Of a stretch of 64,000 bases of DNA, positions 9,064-22,977 are shown one piece after another. Position 1 is the first letter of the stretch, and each line of letters begins with the position of its first letter. Source of the stretch: Acinetobacter wuhouensis (GTDB lineage: Bacteria > Pseudomonadota > Gammaproteobacteria > Pseudomonadales > Moraxellaceae); contig NZ_CP031716.1 of NCBI RefSeq assembly GCF_001696605.3, positions 2,108,001 through 2,172,000 on the forward strand. Reading direction: 5' to 3'. The notes below the pieces were generated by a model. That model had not been told where the DNA came from. It made no database searches and was given only the letters and a program-made list of their open reading frames with translations. The translations under genes and the position numbers were made by a program.

Positions 9064-9318
9064 ATGAAAATTGTTACATATTCGGATCTTCGTAAAAACT
9101 TAGCAACTGTATTAGATGGTGTCATTGATGATCATTCCCCTGTACTAGTGACTCGGCAAAATAATCAAACAGCCGTCTTGATCAGCTTAGAAGATTTTAA
9201 TGCCTATGAAGAAACAGCCCATTTGCTAAAAAGCCCTGCGAATGCAAAAAGATTGCGTGATTCAATTGCACAAATTGAAGCAGGTAAAACAATAAACCAT
9301 GAGCTGATTGAAGAATGA
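9064..9318 (+). CDS. yefM: Antitoxin of the YefM/Phd family
   Basis: The 84-aa product has the YefM/Phd layout: an N-terminal DNA-binding fold beginning MKIVTYSDLRKNLATVLD, then the VTRQNNQTAVLISLEDFNAYEET segment, then a helical, charged C-terminal tail that in the family wraps the toxin. It would bind and neutralise YoeB and repress its own promoter at the TGTACA sites upstream. The stop overlaps the toxin start by four bases, giving coupled translation with antitoxin first. It lies opposite to and between eno and ftsB. Confidence 0.94.
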   Translation: MKIVTYSDLRKNLATVLDGVIDDHSPVLVTRQNNQTAVLISLEDFNAYEETAHLLKSPANAKRLRDSIAQIEAGKTINHELIEE

Positions 9319-9572
9319 TTTTAAGTTGGAGCAATGAGGCTTGGGAGGATTACCTTTATTGGCAATCTACGGATAAACAAACACTCAAAAGAATTAATAC
9401 ATTGATAAAAGACATTAAACGATCACCATTTGATGGAGTTGGCAAACCAGAACCTCTCAAACATGATCTCAGTGGTTATTGGTCAAGACGCATTGATAAA
9501 GAAAATCGCATCGTTTATAAAGTCACAACAGAATCAATTATTATTGTGATGTGCCGTTATCATTATGATTAA
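9315..9572 (+). CDS. yoeB: mRNA interferase toxin YoeB
   Basis: YoeB binds the 70S ribosome and cleaves mRNA in the A site. The 85-aa sequence matches E. coli YoeB throughout, including KPEPLKHDLSGYWSRRI and the end CRYHY. The known catalytic residues are all present at the expected positions: Glu46, Arg65, His83 and Tyr84, so the toxin looks active. It is coupled to the antitoxin by an ATGA overlap and ends before a strong bidirectional terminator shared with eno. Confidence 0.95.
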   Translation: MILSWSNEAWEDYLYWQSTDKQTLKRINTLIKDIKRSPFDGVGKPEPLKHDLSGYWSRRIDKENRIVYKVTTESIIIVMCRYHYD

Positions 9573-9610
9573 TTCCAAACATTCTTCCAATTTCTGCACG
9601 CGTTATACAT

Positions 9611-9639
9611 AAAAAACCACTCTTTTAGAGTGGTTTTTT
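9611..9639. terminator. Bidirectional terminator between yoeB and eno
   Basis: The CCACTCT/AGAGTGG stem has a TTT loop and is flanked by six A and six T, so it works on either strand. Confidence 0.9.
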
Positions 9640-9662
9640 CAATCTAAATCAATCAATAACGA

Positions 9663-10970
<1,308 letters not shown>

Positions 10971-11016
10971 TTAATAAAATGACGCGCCATATTTCAGGCG
11001 CATCTAATTGTAAAAA

Positions 11017-11874
<858 letters not shown>

Positions 11875-11901
11875 TTAAACTTCCTAGTCGTGTCCTTAAA
11901 C

Positions 11902-13608
<1,707 letters not shown>

Positions 13609-13724
13609 CTAGAAAGCAAAGTCAATTCACATCAATTCATAGAACAATAAACAATTGGCTATTCTATCAGCATTTCCAATAAAAATTTAGCACTTGATTA
13701 GGTGATTTTTAAATATCATTTTGC

Positions 13725-13733
13725 TGTTATACT
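13725..13733 (+). promoter_or_regulatory. Putative extended -10 promoter of the lipoprotein gene
   Basis: TG-T-TATACT is an extended -10 element about 38 bases before the ATG. No good -35 is seen at normal spacing, as expected for extended -10 promoters. The rest of 13543-13724 is the shared divergent leader with pyrG. Confidence 0.5.
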
Positions 13734-13770
13734 AACGACATCTCTTTAATCTGTTTTGTTTTGAGTAATT

Positions 13771-14247
13771 ATGAATAAGAAATTTTTAATTTGTGGCGCA
13801 ATTGCGACAGCACTCCTTGTTTCCGCTTGTGTAAAAAAAGAAGAGCCTAAAGAAACTGAGCAAGAAAATGTTGAGAATACTCAATCTGCTTCTGAAGCTT
13901 CTGAATTCCAAAGTCTTCCAAGTGTTGAGCAAAATACAGCTCAAGAAACTCAGCAAGAAGAAATTCCAGCACATGTAGAAGTAAGTCGTACTGAAACAGC
14001 CAATACTATAACTGAAATTCGTACAACTACGCATGAAGCACATGCGACGACTCAAAATACTCAGCCTGAACAAGCTCAACCGAAACCAGAACCTAAGCCG
14101 GCTAAAGCTGAGTCAGTAAAAACTGAAACTGCTCAAACTGCGCCTAAACCACAACCTGCTCCAAAAGCAAGTTCTGGTACAGCGCAAACTGAAGATGACG
14201 CTGTTGCCGCTGCGATTGCCGCTGCGACACCTGCGCTTAAAAACTAA
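13771..14247 (+). CDS. Putative lipoprotein with Pro/Ala/Lys/Gln-rich tail
   Basis: The 158-aa product starts with a lipoprotein signal (MNKKFLICGAIATALLVSAC; lipobox LVSAC, cysteine at residue 20). The mature part is of low complexity, dominated by Glu, Thr, Gln, Ala, Pro and Lys, with PKPEPKPAKAE-like and PKPQPAPKAS-like segments, and ends with an Ala-rich DDAVAAAIAAATPAL helix. Such tails are seen in envelope proteins that span the periplasm, but no family is recognised. It is a single gene with its own promoter and terminator. Confidence 0.72.
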   Translation: MNKKFLICGAIATALLVSACVKKEEPKETEQENVENTQSASEASEFQSLPSVEQNTAQETQQEEIPAHVEVSRTETANTITEIRTTTHEAHATTQNTQPEQAQPKPEPKPAKAESVKTETAQTAPKPQPAPKASSGTAQTEDDAVAAAIAAATPALKN

Positions 14248-14263
14248 TTTTAGTTTTAGCATT

Positions 14264-14294
14264 AAAAAAACCAGTCATTTAGACTGGTTTTTTT
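14264..14294. terminator. Terminator after the lipoprotein gene
   Basis: The CCAGTC/GACTGG stem with loop ATTTA is flanked by seven A and seven T. It could serve both strands, but the minus-strand hydrolase reads away from it. Confidence 0.88.
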
Positions 14295-14362
14295 ATTTGA
14301 GTTTTAAATGAGTACCGCCTTTTAAGATCTGAACTCACATTAAAAGCCATGCTCAAAATAAA

Positions 14363-15454
14363 TTAGAACTGCTTTAAAAAATCTGCCATCAAACGCGATG
14401 CCCAAGACTTAGTTTGTACGCCCTCATAAAAACCGCAATGACTGCCCTTTTTTGTGGTAACAACTGCAACATTTTCCATACTTTGAATGGTCTGCTTAAA
14501 TGGCTCTAAATTTTTAATCGAACAGACTGGGTCATCTTCAGCATTTAAAATCATGAGTGGAATTTTCACGTTTTCAAATACATAGATTGGATTAATGGCT
14601 TGAGAATAACTTTGATAGTCAGCATAACCTGCCATTTCATAGTATTCATTTTGAAATTCTTGCAAAGTCTTGGTTTGTAGAACCTTTTGCACTGAACCAA
14701 TTTGACGCCATATCTGCTCATAAGGCTCTATGAATGACTGAAATAATTTTTTGGTCATGATTTTGGTATAAAAAGGATGAACATTTTCAAAACCTAACTC
14801 TGTGTCATAACCTGGACACATTGCAAACGCGGCTTTAAATGGCGTATCTTCGCCCTGTTCACCCAAATAGCGTACCAATAAACCTGTCCCTGCCGATGAA
14901 CCGACCGCATAAAGTTCAGATTGTGGAAATTGCTTTTGGATAAAAACCAATTGCTCTTTTAGATCAGACGTTGAACCGAAGATCGACATTTGTGGTACTG
15001 GCATTGGTAAACCTGCATGCCCACGACGTAAACACAGGGCAATCCGCCAACCTGTATATTCATGTAAATCTTTAACCAATTCACGCATACTCGCAGGCGT
15101 TCCTGTAATGGTATGCATGATGACAACGGTTGGGGTATTTTTCGGCAAATCATAGCCATACCACGAAATCGCGGTAATTCCACCATCTTGCATGGTCAGT
15201 TGATCGAGTCGATCATATTCCAACTTGATGGTTTTTTTCTTAATGATATCAAAATACAGCAAATGTGCATGGGTATTACTCAGCCAAGGCGTTGGACGAT
15301 ATTTATCATGCAGTTGTGGCAACTGTTCAAGTATTTCAGCCATTTGACCCTCTGGCTTATAATACAATTTCGGCAGTTCAGCACCTGTGACTTGATCAAG
15401 AACAGTTTGCGTCAGTTGAGTCGCTCTATTAAGCGTAGCATTGAATATAGACAT
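14363..15454 (-). CDS. Alpha/beta hydrolase, YheT/ABHD1-3-like
   Basis: A 363-aa alpha/beta-fold hydrolase. The order of motifs matches the YheT family: an N-terminal PTPWLSNTHAHLLYF region, the oxyanion HTITGTPAS segment, the nucleophile elbow GSSAGTGLL with Ser near residue 190, the acid in LNAEDDPVCS and the histidine in KKGSHCGFYEG. Family members are esterases or lipases of poorly known substrate, and I cannot name one here. The protein has no obvious signal peptide. Downstream of the gene is the lipoprotein terminator region; upstream is a hairpin and repeat block. Confidence 0.85.
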   Translation of the reverse strand: MSIFNATLNRATQLTQTVLDQVTGAELPKLYYKPEGQMAEILEQLPQLHDKYRPTPWLSNTHAHLLYFDIIKKKTIKLEYDRLDQLTMQDGGITAISWYGYDLPKNTPTVVIMHTITGTPASMRELVKDLHEYTGWRIALCLRRGHAGLPMPVPQMSIFGSTSDLKEQLVFIQKQFPQSELYAVGSSAGTGLLVRYLGEQGEDTPFKAAFAMCPGYDTELGFENVHPFYTKIMTKKLFQSFIEPYEQIWRQIGSVQKVLQTKTLQEFQNEYYEMAGYADYQSYSQAINPIYVFENVKIPLMILNAEDDPVCSIKNLEPFKQTIQSMENVAVVTTKKGSHCGFYEGVQTKSWASRLMADFLKQF

Positions 15455-15531
15455 TTTGATTCCCGTTGGCTGACCATTTTGAAAATACCTATGCGCTTAG
15501 CATCATTTAAAAAAGATCAATTACCGAATAG

Positions 15532-15559
15532 ATTCAGAATGTACGAATACATTCTGAAT
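15532..15559 (-). repeat. Perfect 12-bp hairpin with UUCG-type loop
   Basis: ATTCAGAATGTA and TACATTCTGAAT pair perfectly; on the minus strand the loop is TTCG, a very stable tetraloop. No T-run follows, so it is more likely an RNA stability element or a weak terminator for the gene upstream than a classical terminator. Confidence 0.6.
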
Positions 15560-15567
15560 TTCAAACA

Positions 15568-15615
15568 ATTTAAGTGACAAACGATTTAAGTGGCAAAATA
15601 TTTAAGTCACAAGTT
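15568..15615. repeat. Three tandem 16-bp repeats
   Basis: The units at 15568-15583, 15584-15599 and 15600-15615 each begin ATTTAAGT; the next bases read GACAAACG, GGCAAAAT and CACAAGTT. They lie between the NTF2-like gene and the YheT-like hydrolase gene, in the leader of the latter. Confidence 0.75.
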
Positions 15616-15648
15616 AAGTACGAAAATATTTCATTAATACGTGAAATA

Positions 15649-16056
15649 TTATGCAGGCTGATATTTAGCGAAACGTTCAGCCATTTGTACAGCCAACGCC
15701 TCTAAACCTTGTTTTGGACGAATCATCACTTCAAATTCAACAATTTGACCCTGTTCATTGAAGCGAATCATATCAATGCCTTTCAGTTGTTTTTCAGACA
15801 CAATTGCAGAAAACTCAAGCACCACACTTTGCTCATCTTCAGTAAAGAATTCACGGTGATACGTAAAGTTTTCAAATACCTGAATCACATTGGTCAAAAT
15901 AAAGTAAACCACCTGCTTCCCTTCATAAGGCTTAAATGCCACAGGTGAACGAAACACCACATCATCAGCGAGTAATTCACTGAGGATACCCATGTCACGT
16001 GTTTTTATCATTTCATGCCATTTTTGAACAGCAGGTTTGGAATTTGTGTAGCTCAT
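15649..16056 (-). CDS. NTF2-like/SnoaL-like domain protein
   Basis: A 135-aa single-domain protein of the NTF2/SnoaL fold. The start QKWHEMIKTRDMGILSELLADDVVFRSPV is the typical helix followed by a strand lining the pocket. The later VLEFSAIVSEKQLKGIDMIRFNEQGQIVEFEVMIRP is the curved sheet with the usual D-x-I-R-F pattern. Members are ring cyclases, isomerases or ligand binders, and no catalytic set can be assigned. The fadH gene lies upstream on the same strand, but a 360-base repeat region separates them. Confidence 0.75.
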   Translation of the reverse strand: MSYTNSKPAVQKWHEMIKTRDMGILSELLADDVVFRSPVAFKPYEGKQVVYFILTNVIQVFENFTYHREFFTEDEQSVVLEFSAIVSEKQLKGIDMIRFNEQGQIVEFEVMIRPKQGLEALAVQMAERFAKYQPA

Positions 16057-16081
16057 TTTAATGTCCTTTTAAATTTAGCTC

Positions 16082-16408
16082 CATCTCCTTTCAGGAGATG
16101 AGATGTACTTCACAATGAAAGCCCCTTCTCCCTATGGGAGAAGGTTGGGATGAGGGGAGGCAAAGCTCAAAAACACCTCTCCCTAACCCTCTCCTTGAGC
16201 CATATATGGCGCAAGAGAGGGAGAATCTCACATTAAAAATACGTGATATTCCCTCTCCTTTCAGGAGATGAAAAGTGTACTCCGCAAGGGAGAGGTGCTT
16301 TTAAAAGAAGATAAAAGTTTCTATTTCAATTTTTAATTTAAAACAACTAAAATCATGACTTTAAAATCCTTAACTCCCTCTCCCCAACCCTCTCCCAAAG
16401 GGAGAGGG
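16082..16408. repeat. Cluster of GGAGAGGG-type intergenic palindromes
   Basis: This gene-free stretch holds several imperfect copies of a CTCTCC/GGAGAG palindrome. Clear ones are CATCTCC/GGAGATG (16082-16100), CCTTCTCCC/GGGAGAAGG (16124-16144), a longer pair around 16182-16233, one around 16252-16294, and CCCTCTCCC/GGGAGAGGG (16388-16408). The last one lies ten bases past the fadH stop and probably ends its transcript. The group resembles REP-like elements found in many copies in proteobacterial genomes. Confidence 0.75.
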
Positions 16409-16417
16409 AGCTTACCG

Positions 16418-18493
<2,076 letters not shown>

Positions 18494-18497
18494 TTAG

Positions 18498-18511
18498 TGC
18501 AACTTGTTGCA
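18498..18511. promoter_or_regulatory. Palindromic operator 1 in the fadH/PadR interval
   Basis: TGCAACTTGTTGCA is near-perfect two-fold symmetric and shares its sequence with the second site 40 bases away. It lies near the fadH promoter side. The PadR-type neighbour is the natural candidate to bind it. Confidence 0.75.
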
Positions 18512-18550
18512 AAAATTTATGTTTTATTTATAAGCGAGAATTGATTTTTA

Positions 18551-18564
18551 TGCAACATGTTGCA
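18551..18564. promoter_or_regulatory. Palindromic operator 2 in the fadH/PadR interval
   Basis: TGCAACATGTTGCA is a perfect 14-bp palindrome, 53 bases from the first site centre to centre (about five helical turns) and 40 bases before the PadR start. This suits joint control of the divergent genes. Confidence 0.8.
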
Positions 18565-18603
18565 TAATGACTCGACAGCTATTTTTTTGAGATTTGTAAC
18601 AAA

Positions 18604-19146
18604 ATGTCCTTAGCCCATGTACTCCTCACCAGTTTGATCGAAAAACCAAGCACAGGTATCGATTTGGGGCGGCGTTTTGACCGATCAATGGGGTTCTTTT
18701 GGAATGCAACACATCAGCAAATCTATAGAGAACTCAATGGCATGTTACAAAAAGGTTGGATTTCTACCATTGAGGAAGAATCTGAAAATAGTCGCAAAAA
18801 AACCTATCAAGTTGAACAACTTGGGCGTACTGAACTGGCAGATTGGATGGTCAAACAAAGCCCACCTGCGCAACTGCGTGAAGAACTCATGGTACGGTTA
18901 CGTGCCGAAGCACAATTTGGTGGAAATACCGTTTTACCTGAACTCGAACGTCATTTAGAATTACATCAAGAAAAATTGAAAGTCTATCAATCAATCTTCG
19001 CAAAAGATTTCCAACACGAAGATGACACTGACAGAACATTATTTATTCATAAAATGATTTTACAATTGGGTATTAACCTTGAGATGGGTTGGATTGATTG
19101 GCTTGAAACCATCATCCCTCAATTGAAGAAATTTTCGCAAAATTAA
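18604..19146 (+). CDS. PadR family transcriptional regulator
   Basis: A 180-aa regulator with a PadR winged helix at the N-terminus: LAHVLLTSLIEKPSTGIDLGRRFDRSMGFFWNATHQQIYRELNGML, where F-W-x-x-x-H-x-Q-I-Y-R is the family's recognition-helix pattern. The wing is GWISTIEEESENSRKKTYQ. The C-terminal helices (about residues 90-175) are the dimer domain of the Vir_act_alpha_C type. It probably represses itself and fadH through the two TGCAAC palindromes; the effector may be a fatty or aromatic compound, but this is a guess. The hydrolase gene follows 15 bases on. Confidence 0.88.
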   Translation: MSLAHVLLTSLIEKPSTGIDLGRRFDRSMGFFWNATHQQIYRELNGMLQKGWISTIEEESENSRKKTYQVEQLGRTELADWMVKQSPPAQLREELMVRLRAEAQFGGNTVLPELERHLELHQEKLKVYQSIFAKDFQHEDDTDRTLFIHKMILQLGINLEMGWIDWLETIIPQLKKFSQN

Positions 19147-19161
19147 AATATAGGTACAACT

Positions 19162-20073
19162 ATGCCGTTTTATACAATGCCTGATGGTGAAAAATTATTT
19201 GTTCGTGAAATTGGTCAAGGCGAACCTGTAATGGTGCTCTCTGGCTTAGGTATGCATAGTTGGCAGTGGCTGCCTTTTTTATTACCAAATATTAAACAAT
19301 ATAAATTTTATATTCCTGATTGGCGTGGATTTGGTGGCTCAAAAGCCTGTGAAATTCCACAAGATATTGCCGCAATTCCAAACCATTGGCGTGATTTAGA
19401 TTGTCTAATTCAACATTTGGATTTAGATAATTTTATCTTGATGGGCTATTCCATGGGCGCATCTACGGCAATGCACGGCATGCAATATGGCGACCTACAA
19501 AGCAAATTAAAAGCCTATTTGCATATCGATCAAACACCAAAGATTCCAAGTGATTTAAACTGGGAGTTTGGTTTATTTGGAAAAAAATACTTTAAAATAA
19601 AACGCTTACTGAAAGATTTTTCTGAATTTTTACATCAATACTCAAACTATCGTTTTGTTGATGAATTACCACTTGAACCACGTACTGAGCTTATTCAAAT
19701 TTGGCTGAATTTCATTAAAATTCAAGGCAGTAATAAACTTAGTCCAATCATGTTCAATTTGGCACTCAAACATCCTACGCTTCAACGTCATTTGTTGCCG
19801 ATACGTCGGATGGATTATCTAACATGGTATATCGATAACTACCTGAATCATAATGAAGATTATCGCCAATCAATTTCAACACTTGCCTGCCCAACCACCT
19901 TCTTTATTGGACAATTGTCTACACTTTATCCAATCGAAGGCCAGCTCAGAGTGTCAAACTCTCTCAGTAATTCACAAAATATTATTTTTAAAAAATCAGG
20001 ACATACACCGCTGATAACTGAACCAGTAAAATTCAGTCGTGAAATTTCAGCATTTTTAAAGAAAGTGAGTTGA
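19162..20073 (+). CDS. Alpha/beta hydrolase
   Basis: A 303-aa alpha/beta hydrolase without signal peptide. The N-terminal MPFYTMPDGEKLFVREIGQGEPVMVLSGLGMHSWQW gives the oxyanion loop. The nucleophile elbow is GYSMGAST (Ser near residue 96), a helical cap follows (about 130-235), and the catalytic histidine is in KKSGHTPL. It resembles esterases, lipases or haloperoxidase-like hydrolases; the substrate is not identifiable. Its 15-base distance from the PadR gene indicates one operon, probably induced together with fadH. Confidence 0.82.
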   Translation: MPFYTMPDGEKLFVREIGQGEPVMVLSGLGMHSWQWLPFLLPNIKQYKFYIPDWRGFGGSKACEIPQDIAAIPNHWRDLDCLIQHLDLDNFILMGYSMGASTAMHGMQYGDLQSKLKAYLHIDQTPKIPSDLNWEFGLFGKKYFKIKRLLKDFSEFLHQYSNYRFVDELPLEPRTELIQIWLNFIKIQGSNKLSPIMFNLALKHPTLQRHLLPIRRMDYLTWYIDNYLNHNEDYRQSISTLACPTTFFIGQLSTLYPIEGQLRVSNSLSNSQNIIFKKSGHTPLITEPVKFSREISAFLKKVS

Positions 20074-20081
20074 ATCCATGT

Positions 20082-20131
20082 AAATTTAGGGTGGGATAAG
20101 ACATATTATTCCATCTTAAATTTTTTATTTT
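20082..20131 (+). terminator. Terminator after the PadR-hydrolase operon
   Basis: A long imperfect stem (AAATTTAGGGTGGGATAA with TTATTCCATCTTAAATTT) has a GACATA loop and is followed by TTTATTT. The remaining bases to 20414 form the AT-rich promoter region of the transporter gene, with no ORF seen. Confidence 0.75.
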
Positions 20132-20414
20132 TTTGATAAATCATTCAACAACCCAGAACTAAAAAACAATATTGACCGATTTTTTATAAATAAAATAACT
20201 AAAAAAATCTGTAAAGTTGCTCTAAATTCTCACATCATGTAAATAAACACAATATAAGTAATGCATCATTTTTTGGCAAACTTGTATTTAGCTGTGTGTT
20301 TTTTGTACCGAATAAAAATAGATCCATCTTTTAATCCTAGAATAAAAAATAGTTTGTGAAAATCATGTTCTATTTTCAAAAACAAAAAATTCAACGTCAT
20401 AATAAGGATATTGT

Positions 20415-21713
20415 ATGAGTGAAACACACACCTATCACCCACATGAAAAACGCGATCGTGTTATGGCGATTGTGGGTGCTGCTTCGGGTAACTTAGTCGA
20501 ATGGTTTGACTTTTATATTTACGCTGCTTTTGCAACATATTTTACCCATGCGCTTACCGCACCTGATATGAATGACTCAACCAAAGCCATTTATGTGTGG
20601 GGCGTTTTCGCTGCCAGTTTCTTTATGCGTCCAATCGGCAGTTGGTTATTTGGTTGGATTGGTGATACTTATGGTCGTAAAAAATCCATGATCATTTCGA
20701 TCACTCTCATGGCAATTAGTTCTTTTTTATTCGCAGCACTTCCTACTTATGAAGATGTGGGGATGCTGGCTCCCTTTTTACTGCTCGCAGTACGATTACT
20801 TCAAGGGCTTTCTGTCGGTGGTGAGTACGGTACCGTTGCCACCTATATGAGTGAAGTTGCACTTAAAGGGCAACGTGGTTTCTATTCATCATTTCAATAT
20901 GTAACACTATCTGGCGGACAACTTTTAGCAAGTTTACTTGGCGTCATCATGCTCGCACTGATGTCCAAAGAGGAATTAATGAATGGTGGATGGCGTATTC
21001 CTTTCATTATTGGTGGTGTTGTTGCAATTCTTTCATTCTTTGCCCGTCGTCATTTAAAAGAAACGCTAAAAGAGGATGAAGGTAAAAAAGAGGGATCAGG
21101 TAGCTTAACTGAGCTATTTAAGCATAATTGGAAAACCTTCCTATTGGTTGTTGGTTATACTTCTGCGGGTTCACTGTGTTTTTATATTATTACTGTATAT
21201 TCAAAAACATATATCACCAGTCTCGGTTTTGCTGACAAAACTGTCGGCTATATGATGACCATTGCACTGTTTGTATTTATGTGTGCTCAACCATTATTTG
21301 GAATGCTTTCTGATCGAATTGGTCGACGTGCCTCCATGATTTTGTTTAGTGTGAGTTGTGCAATCTTTATCTATCCCGTGATGGTGATTGCAATGCCTTA
21401 TTTCCATGATTCAGCAGTGATCGTTACGTTGTTACTGATCTTCCTCATGTTTATGCTGAGTTTCTATACTTCAATCAGTGGACTTGTTAAAGCTGAAATG
21501 TTCCCTGCACATATTCGCGCCCTCGGTGTCGGCTTCGCCTATGCCGTAGGTAATGCAATATTTGGTGGTTCTGCACCTGCTGTTGCACTTAAGCTCAAAG
21601 ATATGGGACATGAAAATAGCTTCTTTCTTTATGTGATTGTGATGCTGATCATTTGTTTGATTTGTAGTTTACAGTTGCCAAAACAACCTGAATATTTACA
21701 CCATGACCATTAA
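20415..21713 (+). CDS. MFS metabolite:H+ symporter, KgtP-like
   Basis: A 432-aa inner-membrane transporter of the MHS branch of the major facilitator superfamily, with about twelve membrane segments. It resembles E. coli alpha-ketoglutarate permease along its length: IVGAASGNLVEWFDFYIYA, RPIGSWLFGWIGDTYGRKKSM, RLLQGLSVGGEYGTVATYMSE and AEMFPAHIRALGVGFAYAVGNAIFGGSAP. I therefore expect proton-driven uptake of a dicarboxylate such as 2-oxoglutarate, but related symporters carry other acids, so the substrate is an inference. AAGGAT precedes the ATG. It stands alone with its own terminator. Confidence 0.87.
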   Translation: MSETHTYHPHEKRDRVMAIVGAASGNLVEWFDFYIYAAFATYFTHALTAPDMNDSTKAIYVWGVFAASFFMRPIGSWLFGWIGDTYGRKKSMIISITLMAISSFLFAALPTYEDVGMLAPFLLLAVRLLQGLSVGGEYGTVATYMSEVALKGQRGFYSSFQYVTLSGGQLLASLLGVIMLALMSKEELMNGGWRIPFIIGGVVAILSFFARRHLKETLKEDEGKKEGSGSLTELFKHNWKTFLLVVGYTSAGSLCFYIITVYSKTYITSLGFADKTVGYMMTIALFVFMCAQPLFGMLSDRIGRRASMILFSVSCAIFIYPVMVIAMPYFHDSAVIVTLLLIFLMFMLSFYTSISGLVKAEMFPAHIRALGVGFAYAVGNAIFGGSAPAVALKLKDMGHENSFFLYVIVMLIICLICSLQLPKQPEYLHHDH

Positions 21714-21759
21714 GTACATTGATCTAGAAACCTTTGAGTAAAGTCCGTATATGTTAAAG

Positions 21760-21790
21760 AAAAGATCTGTTTTTACAGATCTTTTCTTAT
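21760..21790 (+). terminator. Terminator after the MFS gene
   Basis: The stem AAAAGATCTGT/ACAGATCTTTT with loop TTTT is followed by a T-rich run. Confidence 0.85.
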
Positions 21791-21856
21791 TTTAATCATT
21801 CGATTAATTTATGATAAGACAACTAAAACATCCATCCCACGACATTTAGAGGAAAT

Positions 21857-22192
21857 ATGAAAAAAATAATATTGAGTCTTATGATTTTATCGATAAGTGC
21901 ATTCTCAAGCGCAAAATCTCAAACTTATACCATTTTAAATGGTGGCGGTGTTGATGATCTTGGATTGATCCTTAAAGATAGTAAAAATAAAGAAGTTCAC
22001 GCCTTCTGTGATCAGAAATGTGGGGATTGGTTTGATCCTGATGAAGAGTCAGGTGGTGAGCACATTAAGAAAAAAATTATTGGGAAAAAAGTTCAAGCTG
22101 AAATAAAAGTTGAAAACAACAGAGATCGCATAGTTGGTCCTGGAGCAAATGAAAGACTAAGTTTCATTAAAAGCGTCAAATTGATAAAATAA
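21857..22192 (+). CDS. Small secreted protein of unknown function
   Basis: The 111-aa product has a clear signal peptide (MKKIILSLMILSISAFSSAKS, cleavage probably after Ser-Ala-Lys or nearby), so it is exported to the periplasm or beyond. The mature part of about 90 residues is charged and contains two cysteines four apart (FCDQKCGDWF) that may form a disulfide or bind metal, and the acidic DPDEESGGEH. The C-terminal half looks like a small beta barrel (KVQAEIKVENNRDRIVGPG). No family is recognised. GAGGAA lies before the ATG. Confidence 0.65.
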   Translation: MKKIILSLMILSISAFSSAKSQTYTILNGGGVDDLGLILKDSKNKEVHAFCDQKCGDWFDPDEESGGEHIKKKIIGKKVQAEIKVENNRDRIVGPGANERLSFIKSVKLIK

Positions 22193-22224
22193 TTTTTCAT
22201 TTCATTCAAATTAGAATTTATAAA

Positions 22225-22269
22225 TACATCTTATTAATCAATAAGATGTATTAAGTCCAAATGACTTAA
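22225..22269 (+). terminator. Two consecutive hairpins, possible terminator
   Basis: TACATCTTATT/AATAAGATGTA (22225-22250) is followed at once by TTAAGTC/GACTTAA (22251-22269). There is no clear T-run, so termination is plausible but not certain. Nothing else is recognised up to 22432. Confidence 0.5.
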
Positions 22270-22432
22270 TAATTCTCGGATGTAGTCAATTTTCACCACT
22301 AGAAATAACATACTTAAACATGAACTACTTACAAAGTATCACCACTCATTTTCCTTAAGAAAAGTTTATAAAATGCAATTTTTTAATGCATTGATATAAA
22401 ATAGAATCATCATTAGCTCAACAATATTCAAC

Positions 22433-22915
22433 ATGATCTATCATTCTAAAAACACATTTAAGAAAATATTTCTAACGACGACCATTTTATTTTCAAGCTC
22501 AATCAGCTTTGCAGAGCAATGCTTATCACCACAAAAACTTTCTGAGCAAATGTATAAAAAACATTTCAGTGGGCGCAATGATGATGTAAAACCACTGGCT
22601 TCAACAAGTATACAAAACTTAGAAAAATACCTGACAAAACCGCTGGCTAAAAAAATTGATAATGACAATAAATGCCAAACTAAAACCCAGATGCTGTGTA
22701 ATTTAGAATTTGATATTTTAACCGATGCACAAGATTTACCTGAAAAACCACGCTATAACATCACCCAAATTTCCAATACTCAAGTAAATGTCATGATTTC
22801 AGGTGTCGATTATAAAAAGAAAATTACACTAAGATTTGCACAAGAAAATGGTTGTAGCAAAATTTCAGATATTCTTTATCCTACGCATCAGTCATTAAAT
22901 CATCTTTTAAAGTAA
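22433..22915 (+). CDS. Putative periplasmic protein of unknown function
   Basis: The 160-aa product has an N-terminal signal peptide with a basic start, hydrophobic core and SISFAEQ cleavage region. The mature part (about 133 aa) has four cysteines (in EQCLSPQ, NKCQTKTQMLC and NGCSKI) that could form two disulfides. It contains a YNITQISNTQVNVMISGVDYKKKITLRF segment that looks like a beta meander, as in NTF2-like or DUF3828-type periplasmic proteins; this is only a resemblance. It stands alone between two hairpins, and the next gene converges on it. Confidence 0.6.
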   Translation: MIYHSKNTFKKIFLTTTILFSSSISFAEQCLSPQKLSEQMYKKHFSGRNDDVKPLASTSIQNLEKYLTKPLAKKIDNDNKCQTKTQMLCNLEFDILTDAQDLPEKPRYNITQISNTQVNVMISGVDYKKKITLRFAQENGCSKISDILYPTHQSLNHLLK

Positions 22916-22951
22916 AAAGATGATTTAACTTTAACAGAGCAACTTAAAATA

Positions 22952-22977
22952 GATGTATTGTTTTAGAACAATACATC
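22952..22977. terminator. Hairpin between convergent genes
   Basis: A 10-bp perfect stem, GATGTATTGT/ACAATACATC, spans the stop codon of the minus-strand gene. It probably stops or stabilises transcripts from both sides. Confidence 0.55.

Noticed and set aside
13786..14079. 97-aa minus-strand frame
   Set aside because: Complement of the low-complexity lipoprotein gene, which has a lipobox, promoter and terminator.
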